From the NCBI RefSeq assembly GCF_002506585.1, contig NZ_DAXW01000010.1, forward strand, positions 16,892-80,891: a stretch of DNA of 64,000 nt, in the 5' to 3' direction. Made by a program: the position numbers and the translations under genes. Below are positions 1-7,371 of the stretch, piece by piece. The notes beneath the pieces are model-generated. The model had not been told where the DNA came from, did no database searches, and worked only from the letters and a program-made list of their open reading frames with translations. Origin of the DNA: Methanoculleus sp. UBA430. GTDB lineage: Archaea; Halobacteriota; Methanomicrobia; Methanomicrobiales; Methanoculleaceae. How positions within the stretch are numbered: position 1 is the first letter of the stretch; every line of letters starts with the position of its first letter.

Positions 1-421
1 CCCGAACTCCCTTTTTTGTAGCGATTCCCAAGGTTCCGCAGTGCAATATCGCTTAAATTCTCGTCGCGCTTATATGGGGTCGTCCCCCGAACTTGATATG
101 AGAAGAGGGGCATATTGAGCCGATGTTGATATGGTCAATAACCGCACCAATCGAGCGCTTTACCTGGTAGATCACACCCACAGTGGGTTGCATGTCGCGG
201 CAATGTGCTGTCGGTCGGGGTGGGACGATGCATCTGTCTCCCGAATCGTCTGGCGGGAGAGCAGGTGGTGGGTCCTGAGATTGATCGTTGTTGAGCCTGC
301 TACGCCTCTCCGGGTCTCGTCGTGCCGGAGGGAGAAGATCTCTGAGATCATGCTGTCAGTTCCGTTTATCCTCTCGTTTCCGCACTCTTCCTATGAGCGC
401 TGGATGGAGGCAGGCGTAGCA

Positions 422-529
422 GGATACACGTGCCCGGCTGACATGTTCACCGGGTTGGAACCGTCGAGGTCGATCAGGCTGCCGGCTCCGGGGATACACG
501 TGCCCGGCTGACATGTTCACCGGGTTGGA
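422..529. repeat. 38-bp direct repeat, two copies 70 bp apart
   Basis: The same 38 bases occur at 422-459 and 492-529 without a mismatch, beginning ggatacacgtgcccgg and ending caccgggttgga. The spacer between them is GC-rich and shows no repeat of its own. The surrounding stretch 1-611 holds no gene I can support: the plus-strand open frame at 131-511 has no recognisable domain and runs across one repeat copy. The pair lies just beyond the 3' end of the second archaellin gene. Confidence 0.85.
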
Positions 530-611
530 TCCGTTGCAGGCCGCGGCTCCTACAAAATTACTGCACCAATACTTGAAAGATAAAAAAAGGATTGTAGGTA
601 AGCGTTCACCG

Positions 612-1232
612 CTAGAGAGTGTTCACTGTGTTTAGATATGCCGGTACGGTCTTCTTGATCGGGTAGACTGCACCGACCGCCGGCTGAAGGTTCACGGAGA
701 ACGGAGTGTTGGGTTTCAACTCTACAGTATCGGGGAACACGATCTTCAACACAAACTGCTCTCCCGGTTCGAGGAGATGATTCTTAGTGTCGCCGATATC
801 ATTGTAGGTATTATTGACAGCCCAGGTACCAGCAGAGGGCGTAGAGGGCGTACCACTCCCACCACTCACGACGGAGCTATCCTTGTCATACGTTATGACC
901 TCTGACACCGTTCCGCTGGTGAACGTCACCAGCATCTGGCTGATATCGATCGGCGTGCCGCCCGCAGTATTTCCGACAGTGAACTCAATGGAGCCAAGCT
1001 CACTCCCGCTGCTAGTGGCACGCCCATAGATGTTGCCGATGATCTCCAGGCTGGAACTGGCCTGTTGCGAGCCTGTGTGGACGACCTGCTGCGCCTCCTG
1101 GGTTGCGAAGAACCCGGCACCGAGCATAACGTACGAGAAGACCGCGGCCACGACGACGAACGCGATCAGGACGATCGCCGCCTCAAGCCCGGTGAATGCA
1201 TCCTCATTCTTAAACAGTTTCATCATTCTCAT
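612..1232 (-). CDS. archaellin (archaeal flagellin), second of a tandem pair
   Basis: Structural subunit of the archaellum filament. The 206-residue protein starts with a short charged leader ending NEDA, followed by FTGLEAAIVLIAFVVVAAVF, a hydrophobic stretch typical of class III prepilin-like signal peptides cut by the archaellin peptidase. The rest is a Ser/Thr/Gly-rich beta domain (about residues 70-206) that would form the outer filament surface. Its first ~65 residues nearly match the upstream paralogue, while the C-terminal domain differs. Only 5 bp separate the two genes, so they are probably co-transcribed from the promoter near 1960. Whether it is the major or a minor archaellin cannot be read from sequence. 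Confidence 0.9.
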   Translation of the reverse strand: MRMMKLFKNEDAFTGLEAAIVLIAFVVVAAVFSYVMLGAGFFATQEAQQVVHTGSQQASSSLEIIGNIYGRATSSGSELGSIEFTVGNTAGGTPIDISQMLVTFTSGTVSEVITYDKDSSVVSGGSGTPSTPSAGTWAVNNTYNDIGDTKNHLLEPGEQFVLKIVFPDTVELKPNTPFSVNLQPAVGAVYPIKKTVPAYLNTVNTL

Positions 1233-1237
1233 TCACC

Positions 1238-1843
1238 TCAGTAGACCTCGTAATTGTAGTTCGACTGGAAGTCCGGCGGTGCTATACGGTTGATCGGGAG
1301 CGCTGCGCCGATGTCGGGCTTGACCTCAACGGTGAACCGGTCGTTCGTGTTGATAGTAGGGAATGTCGTGGAACCGGGCGTTGAGCCTGGAATTGTGATC
1401 TTTACCATCTCGAATTTGTCGAGCATGTTGTTTTGCGGAGGTTCAGAGGTTTCATCTTGCGTAACTCCATCCACGTACCACACATCGTCTACCCCCTCAA
1501 ACTCGTAGGTCTTCAGATCATCGGTCGTCGATACGGTGAAGGTCACCTTTTCCATATCCACCGATGCCCCCCCGGCAGCAAGCTGCAGGAAGAAGCTGAT
1601 CTTGCTCAGTTTTTCCGGATTTGCCGAGCTCTCAGCCGTCACAACCACCGGTCCTGACACCTCAAGGTTCGAGGTTGCCTGCCCCACGCCGGTATGCACG
1701 GTCCTCTGCGCCTCGCCGGTTGCGAAGAACCCGGCCCCGAGCATAACGTACGAGAATACAGCCGCGACGACGACGAACGCGATCAGGACGATCGCCGCCT
1801 CGAGGCCGGTAAATGCATCTTCGTTTCTCACGAATTTACTCAT
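1238..1843 (-). CDS. archaellin (archaeal flagellin), first of a tandem pair
   Basis: Archaellum filament subunit of 201 residues. The leader MSKFVRNEDA precedes the mature-type N-terminus FTGLEAAIVLIAFVV, with a hydrophobic helix to about residue 40 and then a divergent beta-rich outer domain. It is the promoter-proximal gene of the pair. The N-terminal 40 residues are almost identical to the downstream copy, as expected for paralogues assembled through the same helical core. No other archaellum genes (arlC-J) lie in the window, so the motor genes must be elsewhere. A TATA box and an inverted repeat lie about 100-120 bp upstream of the start. Confidence 0.92.
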   Translation of the reverse strand: MSKFVRNEDAFTGLEAAIVLIAFVVVAAVFSYVMLGAGFFATGEAQRTVHTGVGQATSNLEVSGPVVVTAESSANPEKLSKISFFLQLAAGGASVDMEKVTFTVSTTDDLKTYEFEGVDDVWYVDGVTQDETSEPPQNNMLDKFEMVKITIPGSTPGSTTFPTINTNDRFTVEVKPDIGAALPINRIAPPDFQSNYNYEVY

Positions 1844-1943
1844 GAAACGTTTCCTCCTGTTACCGGAGCCCGAATGAATCCATCATGAACGATCGTTCCA
1901 TGAATGAGCGCCTCATCTGGGCTATTACGGTTCAGTGGAGACT

Positions 1944-1967
1944 ATATGCAAACTAGCATATAAAAGT
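1944..1967 (-). promoter_or_regulatory. archaellin promoter with inverted repeat over TATA box
   Basis: On the minus strand the sequence CTTTTATATG (1958-1967) is a good archaeal TATA box. A perfect inverted repeat, atatgc-aaacta-gcatat (1944-1961), overlaps its downstream edge and would block transcription if bound. The implied 5' leader is about 85-90 nt. The shared intergenic space 1844-2230 otherwise contains only the upstream region of the divergent gene at 2231. The operator role is inferred from position and symmetry only. Confidence 0.5.
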
Positions 1968-2230
1968 ATCTTTATTCCCGGGGATTCGAGAACGGTCTAT
2001 TCCCTGAAATAATGAGTAAAATCCGCCGTTTGCCGCACCCGGCCAGGATCAGCAAATATTTGTATCCGGAGGTGTAATACTAAGGATAACGGAAAATATC
2101 GTGCAATCAACCCCCGATTTTCCGGCAAGATATTTCCGCGCAGGAAATATTCCACACCGGCCCGCTGCCGGTGACCGGAAGGGAGGGGGTGCCGCACAGG
2201 CCGTTCCTAACCGGTGAAGAGGTCGAGGTC

Positions 2231-2905
2231 ATGGCGGAGAAGCAGGATTTCCTATACGTCACTCTGGCGATCGCGATCGTCCTCGTGATCGCTCTCGTCA
2301 TCAAACCGGCGACGACCGGCGAGCCGCTCCCGTGGGCCGGGGAGCCGGAGCCGACGACGGTCACCCCGGCGTGGACACCCACGATACCCCCGGGAACCAC
2401 CGTGCCGACCCCCACCCCGGTCCCCACCTGGGACGGGAAGCCGCAGCCGATCGGGTTCGTCGACCCCGGGACCTACCAGATTCCGGCCGGGGCGACGCCT
2501 CACCAGAACCTGACCAGCCCGCCGCCGGTGAACGCCTCCACCCCCGCCCGCTGGGTGACCTACGCGACGATCGAGGGGCAGTGGTCCGGGACCACCGGGA
2601 TCGTCCGGGTCCCGTTCCCTCTCTGGCGGCTCGACTATTCTGATATCACGACCTCAAACGACGAGATCCCGTTCTTCAACTGCCAGATCGTGGATGCACA
2701 GGACCCGAACCGGTTCGTCAAGATCGTCACCCTCCGCCTCTCCGAGTTCCTCTCGGCAAAGGAGAACCCCGACCTCAAGAAGCAGCAGTGGGTGCACACC
2801 TTCTACGAGGGGAACCACGACTACTACTTCGTCATCAACACCCGGTGCATCGACGGCTACCACCTGAAGCTCCAGGTGCCGGAGACGTATGTGGGCACAC
2901 AATAA
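2231..2905 (+). CDS. membrane-anchored surface protein of unknown function
   Basis: Predicted 224-residue protein. The ATG at 2231 is preferred over an in-frame upstream start at 2171 because GAGGT lies a few bases before it and the protein then begins with a compact charged N-terminus. Residues ~7-27 form one hydrophobic helix (LYVTLAIAIVLVIALVI), followed by a Pro/Thr/Gly-rich stalk to about residue 90 and a globular C-terminal domain of ~130 residues rich in aromatic residues. This is the layout of a cell-surface protein anchored by an N-terminal helix. I do not recognise the domain. It is divergent from the archaellin pair, but a functional link is not shown. Confidence 0.7.
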   Translation: MAEKQDFLYVTLAIAIVLVIALVIKPATTGEPLPWAGEPEPTTVTPAWTPTIPPGTTVPTPTPVPTWDGKPQPIGFVDPGTYQIPAGATPHQNLTSPPPVNASTPARWVTYATIEGQWSGTTGIVRVPFPLWRLDYSDITTSNDEIPFFNCQIVDAQDPNRFVKIVTLRLSEFLSAKENPDLKKQQWVHTFYEGNHDYYFVINTRCIDGYHLKLQVPETYVGTQ

Positions 2906-3088
2906 GTAAGGATAGACGCGATCGTTTTGCACCCGGGTGCCGCCAGCCTCTCCCGTCAACTCACGCTCATCCGCGCAGGCACCCCGCTGGCTGCCGACAG
3001 GAGCGCCGCCGCGGACCGGTCGACCGGAGAGGCACTCCGCGACGGGAAGAAGGGGCTCGGCTGCCGGCGGGAACCGGGAAGGGATGAT

Positions 3089-3544
3089 ATGCGATGCGGG
3101 AAGATATACGACGGTATGAGGCGGCGCCATCTGCTGGGGGCAGAGGAGAAAGAAGAGGTTCTCCATATCATCCATACGGTCCTCGCCGGATGTGACGAGA
3201 TAGAGATGGGGTACGTCTTCGGCTCGTTCTGCAGGGAGGATTTTGGCGACGTGGACGTGGCGGTCCTCGTCACCGGAGAACCCGCCCCGTACCAGGCGAT
3301 GCGGTTCGCGAGGAAGATCGAGCGGGAGCTCGAACGAGGGTTCTGTTATCGCTTTGAGGCCGATGTGAAGATCCTCAACACCGTTCCCATCTCCTTGCAG
3401 CATGAGGTCATCAAGAGCGGCAGACTCATATTCTCCCGCGACCGGGAGAGGAGGATCCGGTACGAGGCGGGTGTGCTCTCCCTCTACCTCGACTATGCGG
3501 AGACGCTCGACTGGTTTGACCGGGTTCTGCTCACGAGGGCCTGA
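3089..3544 (+). CDS. MNT-type nucleotidyltransferase (antitoxin-like)
   Basis: Minimal nucleotidyltransferase of ~151 residues. The family signature is visible: GSFCREDFGDVDVAVLV supplies the GS motif and the first two metal-binding aspartates, and FEADVKIL supplies the third. In MNT-HEPN modules this protein AMPylates or otherwise neutralises a HEPN RNase toxin. The ATG at 3089 follows a good ribosome-binding site (gggaaggga); the open frame extends further upstream without homology. The partner HEPN gene should follow directly, and its first codons do start 1 base after the stop, but it is broken (3546-3749). The MNT gene may therefore be an orphan antitoxin. Confidence 0.75.
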   Translation: MRCGKIYDGMRRRHLLGAEEKEEVLHIIHTVLAGCDEIEMGYVFGSFCREDFGDVDVAVLVTGEPAPYQAMRFARKIERELERGFCYRFEADVKILNTVPISLQHEVIKSGRLIFSRDRERRIRYEAGVLSLYLDYAETLDWFDRVLLTRA

Positions 3545-3545
3545 T

Positions 3546-3749
3546 ATGGATGAAGGGATCCTCGGGCACCTCCGGGAACTGGACGAGGCAGCCGAAAGCC
3601 TCCTCGCTACAATCCTTTGGAATCAGAGGGGTTATCTGATTGCCTCAATCAACTCATTCCGGGGTATTCCAGTTGCTTTTGAGACCTCGTCGAGTATCGA
3701 ATACAGTGTTCCGACCCTTAGTTCGTTGTGCAGGGGAACGACGACATGA
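3546..3749 (+). pseudogene. HEPN-like fragment, truncated after about 20 codons
   Basis: The frame starting one base after the MNT gene encodes MDEGILGHLRELDEAAESLL, which resembles the first helix of HepT/DUF86 HEPN proteins. After about codon 25 the sequence loses any such character and runs antisense into the minus-strand hicA gene until a stop at 3749. HEPN proteins are normally 110-140 residues and carry an RxxxxH motif, absent here. The most economical reading is a HEPN gene cut by a rearrangement near 3600 that brought in the HicBA pair. The short similarity makes this call tentative. Confidence 0.4.
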
Positions 3750-3874
3750 AAATTTCTGTCGTCTTTCCGGGTAACCATCTGAACATGGCTTCCTGTCTGC
3801 CTGATATATGTGTAACCAAGAGATTTGAGGAATTTGACGAGCTTGAATCCGCTAACAACCGGTCGCCTTGGCAT
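3632..3874 (-). CDS. hicA: HicA-family mRNA interferase toxin
   Basis: An 80-residue protein with the double-stranded-RNA-binding-like HicA fold: SGFKLVKFLKSLGYTYIRQT followed by GSHVQM and the later motif VPLHNELRVGTL. The catalytic His of the family is in GSH. HicA toxins cleave mRNA and are held inactive by HicB. The start at 3874 (MPRRPVVSGFK) is preferred because upstream residues of the open frame lie inside hicB. The gene overlaps the 3' end of hicB by about 23 bp, so translation is coupled. A second HicBA pair of a different subtype lies at 16169-16600. Confidence 0.87.
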   Translation of the reverse strand: MPRRPVVSGFKLVKFLKSLGYTYIRQTGSHVQMVTRKDDRNFHVVVPLHNELRVGTLYSILDEVSKATGIPRNELIEAIR

Positions 3875-4148
3875 TGCGATCGACGGTGAACTGGCATTCA
3901 AAGTGCTGACTGAGTGGTTCGGGGTCACCTTCGTCGAGTTCCAGGATGAAGTCGGGCACCGGTTCGGTCGTAACGGTGATTGTGATCTGCTCTCTCTCTT
4001 CGATCTCGCCTTCGAAGTAGAGTTCTGTTGCCTCTATGATGTTATCGACAAGTTCGCCGATAGTCTCTCCCTCTGTGATGATACCGTGATCTGTAGCACG
4101 AGCGGTCCACCCTCCATCGTAATAGAATATTTTAAACTCGACTAACAT
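3852..4148 (-). CDS. hicB: HicB-family antitoxin
   Basis: A 98-residue HicB-type antitoxin with the partially degraded RNase H-like fold: FKIFYYDGGWTARATDHGI then TEGETIGELVDNIIEATELY. The C-terminal acidic tail ends in PLSQHFECQFTV. It would bind and neutralise the HicA encoded just downstream and probably autoregulates the pair. The ATG at 4148 is preferred because GAGGTG lies 6 bases before it; a GTG at 4157 is possible but would overlap that site. The order hicB-hicA is the reverse of the classical E. coli order but common in archaea. Confidence 0.85.
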   Translation of the reverse strand: MLVEFKIFYYDGGWTARATDHGIITEGETIGELVDNIIEATELYFEGEIEEREQITITVTTEPVPDFILELDEGDPEPLSQHFECQFTVDRNAKATGC

Positions 4149-4225
4149 GGCGCTCACCTCAAATCATTTGAGATGTGTGCAGTTCGGCATAATAAACGTA
4201 GTGCCGATACCGGGTCCGGTGTTCC

Positions 4226-4320
4226 GCGGGGTAGCGTCCTTCTGCTCTGGCACTCTCCCCGGGCTAAAGCCCGGGGGTTTTCCTGCACCCCGTAGACCCC
4301 CCGACCTTCGACGAGGTGTG
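4226..4320 (-). mobile_element. possible relic of an IS200/IS605-type right end
   Basis: A perfect 8-bp stem (ccccgggc-taaa-gcccgggg) lies at 4257-4276. Read on the minus strand, the preceding frame ends VQENPRALARGE, which resembles the tail QEVPRLRGGSS of the complete TnpB at 11510-12736, where the tail likewise overlaps a GC-rich terminal hairpin. The sequence beyond the hairpin includes a gcggggtag-like motif, also seen near the end of that element. No TnpB body remains. The gap 4158-4356 holds nothing else I can support. An alternative is a simple hairpin terminator downstream of the agmatinase gene. Confidence 0.35.
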
Positions 4321-4356
4321 GCGAAAACAGACCGCCGAAAAAAAGCCCGGGGCCCT

Positions 4357-5241
4357 TCACCGCCCGGCAACCCAATGCCGGGCGATGAACTCCCGCACCA
4401 TCTGCGCCGCCACCGCCGCCGTCTGGCCGGAGTCGAACGGGGCGACCTCCACGTAGTCGAACCCCACGACCTGCGGGGCAAGGGTCCGCACGACCTCCCG
4501 GATATCGAGCGGCGTCATCCCGAACGGCTCGGGCGTCCCGAGGCCGGGGGTGAAGCAGCAGTCGATCGCGTCGGCGTCGATCGAGAGGTAGGTCCTCCTC
4601 TCCCCGATATGCTCCCGCACCTCCTGGAGCACGGCGCCGATCCCCCGCTCCCGCACCGTATCGGCGGTATACAGCCGTGTCTCCTCGGCCGCAACCGCGA
4701 ACTGCTCGGCATCACCGCTCCGGGCGCCGATGATCACGACGTCCCCGACCCCATCGAGGACGCGCCGGGTGACGCACCCGTGGCTGTAGGGTGTCCCGTC
4801 GAGTTCGTCCCGCAGGTCCAGGTGCGCGTCGCAGACGACGTAGACCTCCGGCGCCACCGCCCTGACCGCACCGACCGTCGCGGTATGCTCGCCGCCGAGC
4901 ATCACCGGCACTTTCCCGTCGCCGGCGATATCGCTCACGACGTCGGCCACCTGGCCCACGAGATCCTCCGGGACCTTCAAGACCGCAAGGTCGCCGAGGT
5001 CCGTGACCGGCACCTCGCAGAAGTCTATCCCGGTCGAGGGTTCGTAGGACTCAAAGTTGAGCGAGACCTCCCGGATCGCCCGGGGGCCAAACCGTGTCCC
5101 GGGCCGAAACGACGTCGTGGCGTCGTAGGGGACGCCGAAGACGGCATAGCGGGCGTCCTCGTAGGACGCATCCGCATCCGCAAAATGGAGATGGGCGAGC
5201 TCGTGCATGCCCGTCTTCGAGAGCCAGAACACGTCACTCAA
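4357..5241 (-). CDS. speB: agmatinase (ureohydrolase family)
   Basis: Hydrolyses agmatine to putrescine and urea in polyamine synthesis, with a binuclear Mn site. Ureohydrolase motifs are in order: LGGEHTAT (about residue 116), DAHLDLRDE (about 138) and SIDADAIDCCFTPG (about 220). The length, 294 residues, is normal. The start is uncertain: TTG at 5241 overlaps the IF5A stop, GTG at 5232 and ATG at 5208 are alternatives; the longer forms leave the usual spacing before the conserved FADADASYEDARY segment. Coupling with aIF5A makes biological sense because deoxyhypusine on IF5A is built from a polyamine. Confidence 0.9.
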   Translation of the reverse strand: MSDVFWLSKTGMHELAHLHFADADASYEDARYAVFGVPYDATTSFRPGTRFGPRAIREVSLNFESYEPSTGIDFCEVPVTDLGDLAVLKVPEDLVGQVADVVSDIAGDGKVPVMLGGEHTATVGAVRAVAPEVYVVCDAHLDLRDELDGTPYSHGCVTRRVLDGVGDVVIIGARSGDAEQFAVAAEETRLYTADTVRERGIGAVLQEVREHIGERRTYLSIDADAIDCCFTPGLGTPEPFGMTPLDIREVVRTLAPQVVGFDYVEVAPFDSGQTAAVAAQMVREFIARHWVAGR

Positions 5242-5611
5242 GTTTCTTCTTACCCAGGGACGAGATGTAGGCGATCTCCTGGCCGGGTTCCAGGCCGCCG
5301 ACCTGGTCTTCGGTTACCGTGAGTTCGAACATCTCAAAGTCCTTGACGTCCATGAGCTGAAGGGTCGTGCCGGCGATCGATATGACCTGCGCAATCTTGC
5401 GTTCCACCACCGGGACGTAAGTCTTCGCCGAGACCGGCTGGACGACCGAGCGCTTCACACCGTCAAAGATGCCGATGCAGTCGATCCGGGACTTTGCTGC
5501 CCCGTGCTTCCCGGGCTTGGAGATAGCGATGGAGACAATCTTGCAAGGCTCATCTTCAATGACGACGTAGCGTCCCTCTTTCAGCTTTCCAACTTCTGTT
5601 TGTTCCTTCAT
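5234..5611 (-). CDS. translation initiation factor aIF5A
   Basis: Archaeal IF5A, which helps the ribosome through difficult peptide bonds such as proline stretches. The protein is 125 residues with an SH3-like N-terminal domain and an OB-fold C-terminal domain. The hypusine loop is intact in SKPGKHGAAKSR, with the modified lysine at about residue 35. The stop overlaps the agmatinase start by a few bases, so the two form an operon transcribed away from the IMPase gene. The upstream 90 bp are shared with that divergent gene. Confidence 0.96.
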   Translation of the reverse strand: MKEQTEVGKLKEGRYVVIEDEPCKIVSIAISKPGKHGAAKSRIDCIGIFDGVKRSVVQPVSAKTYVPVVERKIAQVISIAGTTLQLMDVKDFEMFELTVTEDQVGGLEPGQEIAYISSLGKKKLE

Positions 5612-5701
5612 ATTGTCTCACTCGATAAACGCGTGATTAATGTATCTGGATTACATTACATAAATACACCGTAGAACAAGGTATGTTATGAGGAATTTTT
5701 G
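5612..5701. promoter_or_regulatory. divergent promoter region, aIF5A / IMPase
   Basis: A 90-bp AT-rich spacer separates two divergent starts. For the plus-strand gene, ttacataaata (about 5654-5664) is a TATA-like box about 40 bp before ATG 5702, and gagga lies 8 bases before that ATG. For the minus strand, AT-rich sequence around 5640-5655 could serve aIF5A. No operator-like symmetry stands out. Confidence 0.5.
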
Positions 5702-6481
5702 ATGGAGTTCATCCGTGCGTGTGACGACCTGGCGGGGGCTGTTTCTGATGCTGTAGCCGGCATGGTCGGAACGCCGGAAGCAGGAGAGTTCGTGAAGATG
5801 GGCGCGGACGGCACGCCCACGAAACTGATCGACCAGGTCGCAGAGGATATCGTCGTAGACTACTTCCGGAGCCACCCGTGCTGCCGGCGGCTGATCAGCG
5901 AGGAACTCGGGTGCGCCGATATGGGCGGGGAGAGAGGCACCATCTTCCTCGACCCGGTCGACGGCACCTACAACGCCGTCGTCGGGATCCCTTTCTACGC
6001 TCTCTCCATAGCGTATGCAGAAGAAGGTGTCGTCCAGCAGGGATACGTCCGTAACCTTGCCACGAACGAGACGTTCCACGCCGTCAGGGGGCGGGGCGCT
6101 TTCCTCGACGGGCACCCTATCCGTGTCTCGAGTTCATCGCTCCTCCAGGAGAGCGCCATGAGCGTCTACGGCGGCCGCAAGTCCGACCCGGCCCGCGTTC
6201 TCGGGCTCGGCCGGCACATCCGGCGGTGGCGCCTCCTCGGTGCATCGGCGCTCGAACTCTGTTACGTCGGGTGCGGTCGCATCGACGGCTTCGTCGACTT
6301 GCGGGGGACGCTCCGCGTCACGGACGCGGCGGCCGGGATGCTGGTCTGCGAGGAGGCCGGCGGCACCGTCTCCGATCTCGAGGGGAACGCCCTCGTCTTC
6401 CCCGACGAGGTCGCCGTCGGCCGGAGCCTCGTCGCCACGAACGGGATCGTGCATAACAAAGTCATCGAGTACCTGAGGTAG
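5702..6481 (+). CDS. inositol monophosphatase / fructose-1,6-bisphosphatase family protein
   Basis: Mg-dependent sugar phosphatase of the archaeal IMPase/FBPase (class IV) family, 259 residues. Motifs: ISEELG supplies the first metal ligand, LDPVDGTYNAVVGIPFYA is the family signature, and the C-terminal motif is LRVTDAAAGMLVCEEAGG. Such enzymes hydrolyse fructose-1,6-bisphosphate in gluconeogenesis and/or inositol-1-phosphate. The latter would pair with the inositol-phosphate synthase at 12938-14041. ATG 5702 has a ribosome-binding site 8 bases upstream; a TTG at 5699 is less likely. NAD kinase follows within 8 bp, an arrangement seen in other archaea where the two activities may be functionally linked. 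Confidence 0.9.
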   Translation: MEFIRACDDLAGAVSDAVAGMVGTPEAGEFVKMGADGTPTKLIDQVAEDIVVDYFRSHPCCRRLISEELGCADMGGERGTIFLDPVDGTYNAVVGIPFYALSIAYAEEGVVQQGYVRNLATNETFHAVRGRGAFLDGHPIRVSSSSLLQESAMSVYGGRKSDPARVLGLGRHIRRWRLLGASALELCYVGCGRIDGFVDLRGTLRVTDAAAGMLVCEEAGGTVSDLEGNALVFPDEVAVGRSLVATNGIVHNKVIEYLR

Positions 6482-6489
6482 GGTTGCGT

Positions 6490-7305
6490 ATGAAGATCGT
6501 GCTGGTATCGCGCATCGACGATGAGAATGCGCTCCGCTACACCGCGGAACTTGCCCGGGAGCTCGAAGGCCTGGGACATGACGTCGTCTTCGAAGAGGGC
6601 ACAGCGAGGCATATCGGGAAGAAGGAGGGCATACCGTTTGAGGAGCTCGCCGGTGACCTTGTCGTGGTCGTCGGCGGTGACGGTTCGGTCCTCCTCACCG
6701 TCCACCAGATGAAGAAGCAGGTTCCGGTCCTCGGGATTAACTGGGGCGAGGTGGGGTTCCTTGCGGACCTGGAGCCCGCCGAAGCGCGCGCGTTCTTCGC
6801 AGCCCACAAAAGCGGCTTTGAGGTCGAACGCCGGTTGAGGATCAGCCTCTCTGTTAACGGGCGGCGGTTCGGCGACGCTCTCAACGAGGCGGTCATCGTC
6901 ACTGACCGGCCGGCGAAGATGCTCCGGTTCGGCGTCTACGTCGACGGGACGCCTGCAGAAGAGTTCAGGGCCGATGGCCTGCTCATATCGACCCCGACCG
7001 GGTCGACCGCCTACGCCATGAGCGCGGGGGGGCCGATCGTCGATCCCAGGATCGAGGGATACCTTCTCGTACCGCTCGCACCCTACATGCTCTCGTCCCG
7101 TCCCCGCCTCATCAGCACCGGGAGGGATCTTGCGATCACCCTTGAGACCGATAAGCCGGCGCACCTCGTCATCGACGGGCAGAGCCCGTTTGAACTGGAG
7201 AAGGAGGTCACGGTCACGGTCAAGAAATCGGCCGATCCCGCTCTCTTCGTCCATACGGGCAAACCCTTCTTTGAGAAGGTGAACCATAAACTGCGCAACC
7301 TCTGA
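6490..7305 (+). CDS. nadK: NAD(+) kinase
   Basis: Phosphorylates NAD to NADP. The 271-residue protein carries the GGDGS motif at about residues 62-66 and the NE/D-type motif in LNEAVIV, followed by RADGLLISTPTGSTAYAMSA. The ATG at 6490 follows gaggtaggg, so it is preferred over the TTG at 6484. It lies 8 bp after the IMPase-family gene and is co-directional, so the pair is probably one operon. Nothing unusual is seen in length or motifs. Confidence 0.95.
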   Translation: MKIVLVSRIDDENALRYTAELARELEGLGHDVVFEEGTARHIGKKEGIPFEELAGDLVVVVGGDGSVLLTVHQMKKQVPVLGINWGEVGFLADLEPAEARAFFAAHKSGFEVERRLRISLSVNGRRFGDALNEAVIVTDRPAKMLRFGVYVDGTPAEEFRADGLLISTPTGSTAYAMSAGGPIVDPRIEGYLLVPLAPYMLSSRPRLISTGRDLAITLETDKPAHLVIDGQSPFELEKEVTVTVKKSADPALFVHTGKPFFEKVNHKLRNL

Positions 7306-7371
7306 TCCCGTCATACCGCAAACCGAGATTTTATGAGCGACCGCGGGGACTATCTGCACACTGGAGTGAGT

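Noticed and set aside
131..511. 126-residue plus-strand frame at the window start
   Set aside because: No domain, no clear ribosome-binding site, and it runs through one copy of the 38-bp repeat.
422..529. Possible CRISPR array
   Set aside because: Only two repeats, 70 bp period, no further units or cas genes.
4147..5322. 391-residue plus-strand open frame over the agmatinase gene
   Set aside because: Low-complexity Arg/Pro/Asp-rich sequence antisense to a clear enzyme gene; a high-GC shadow frame.
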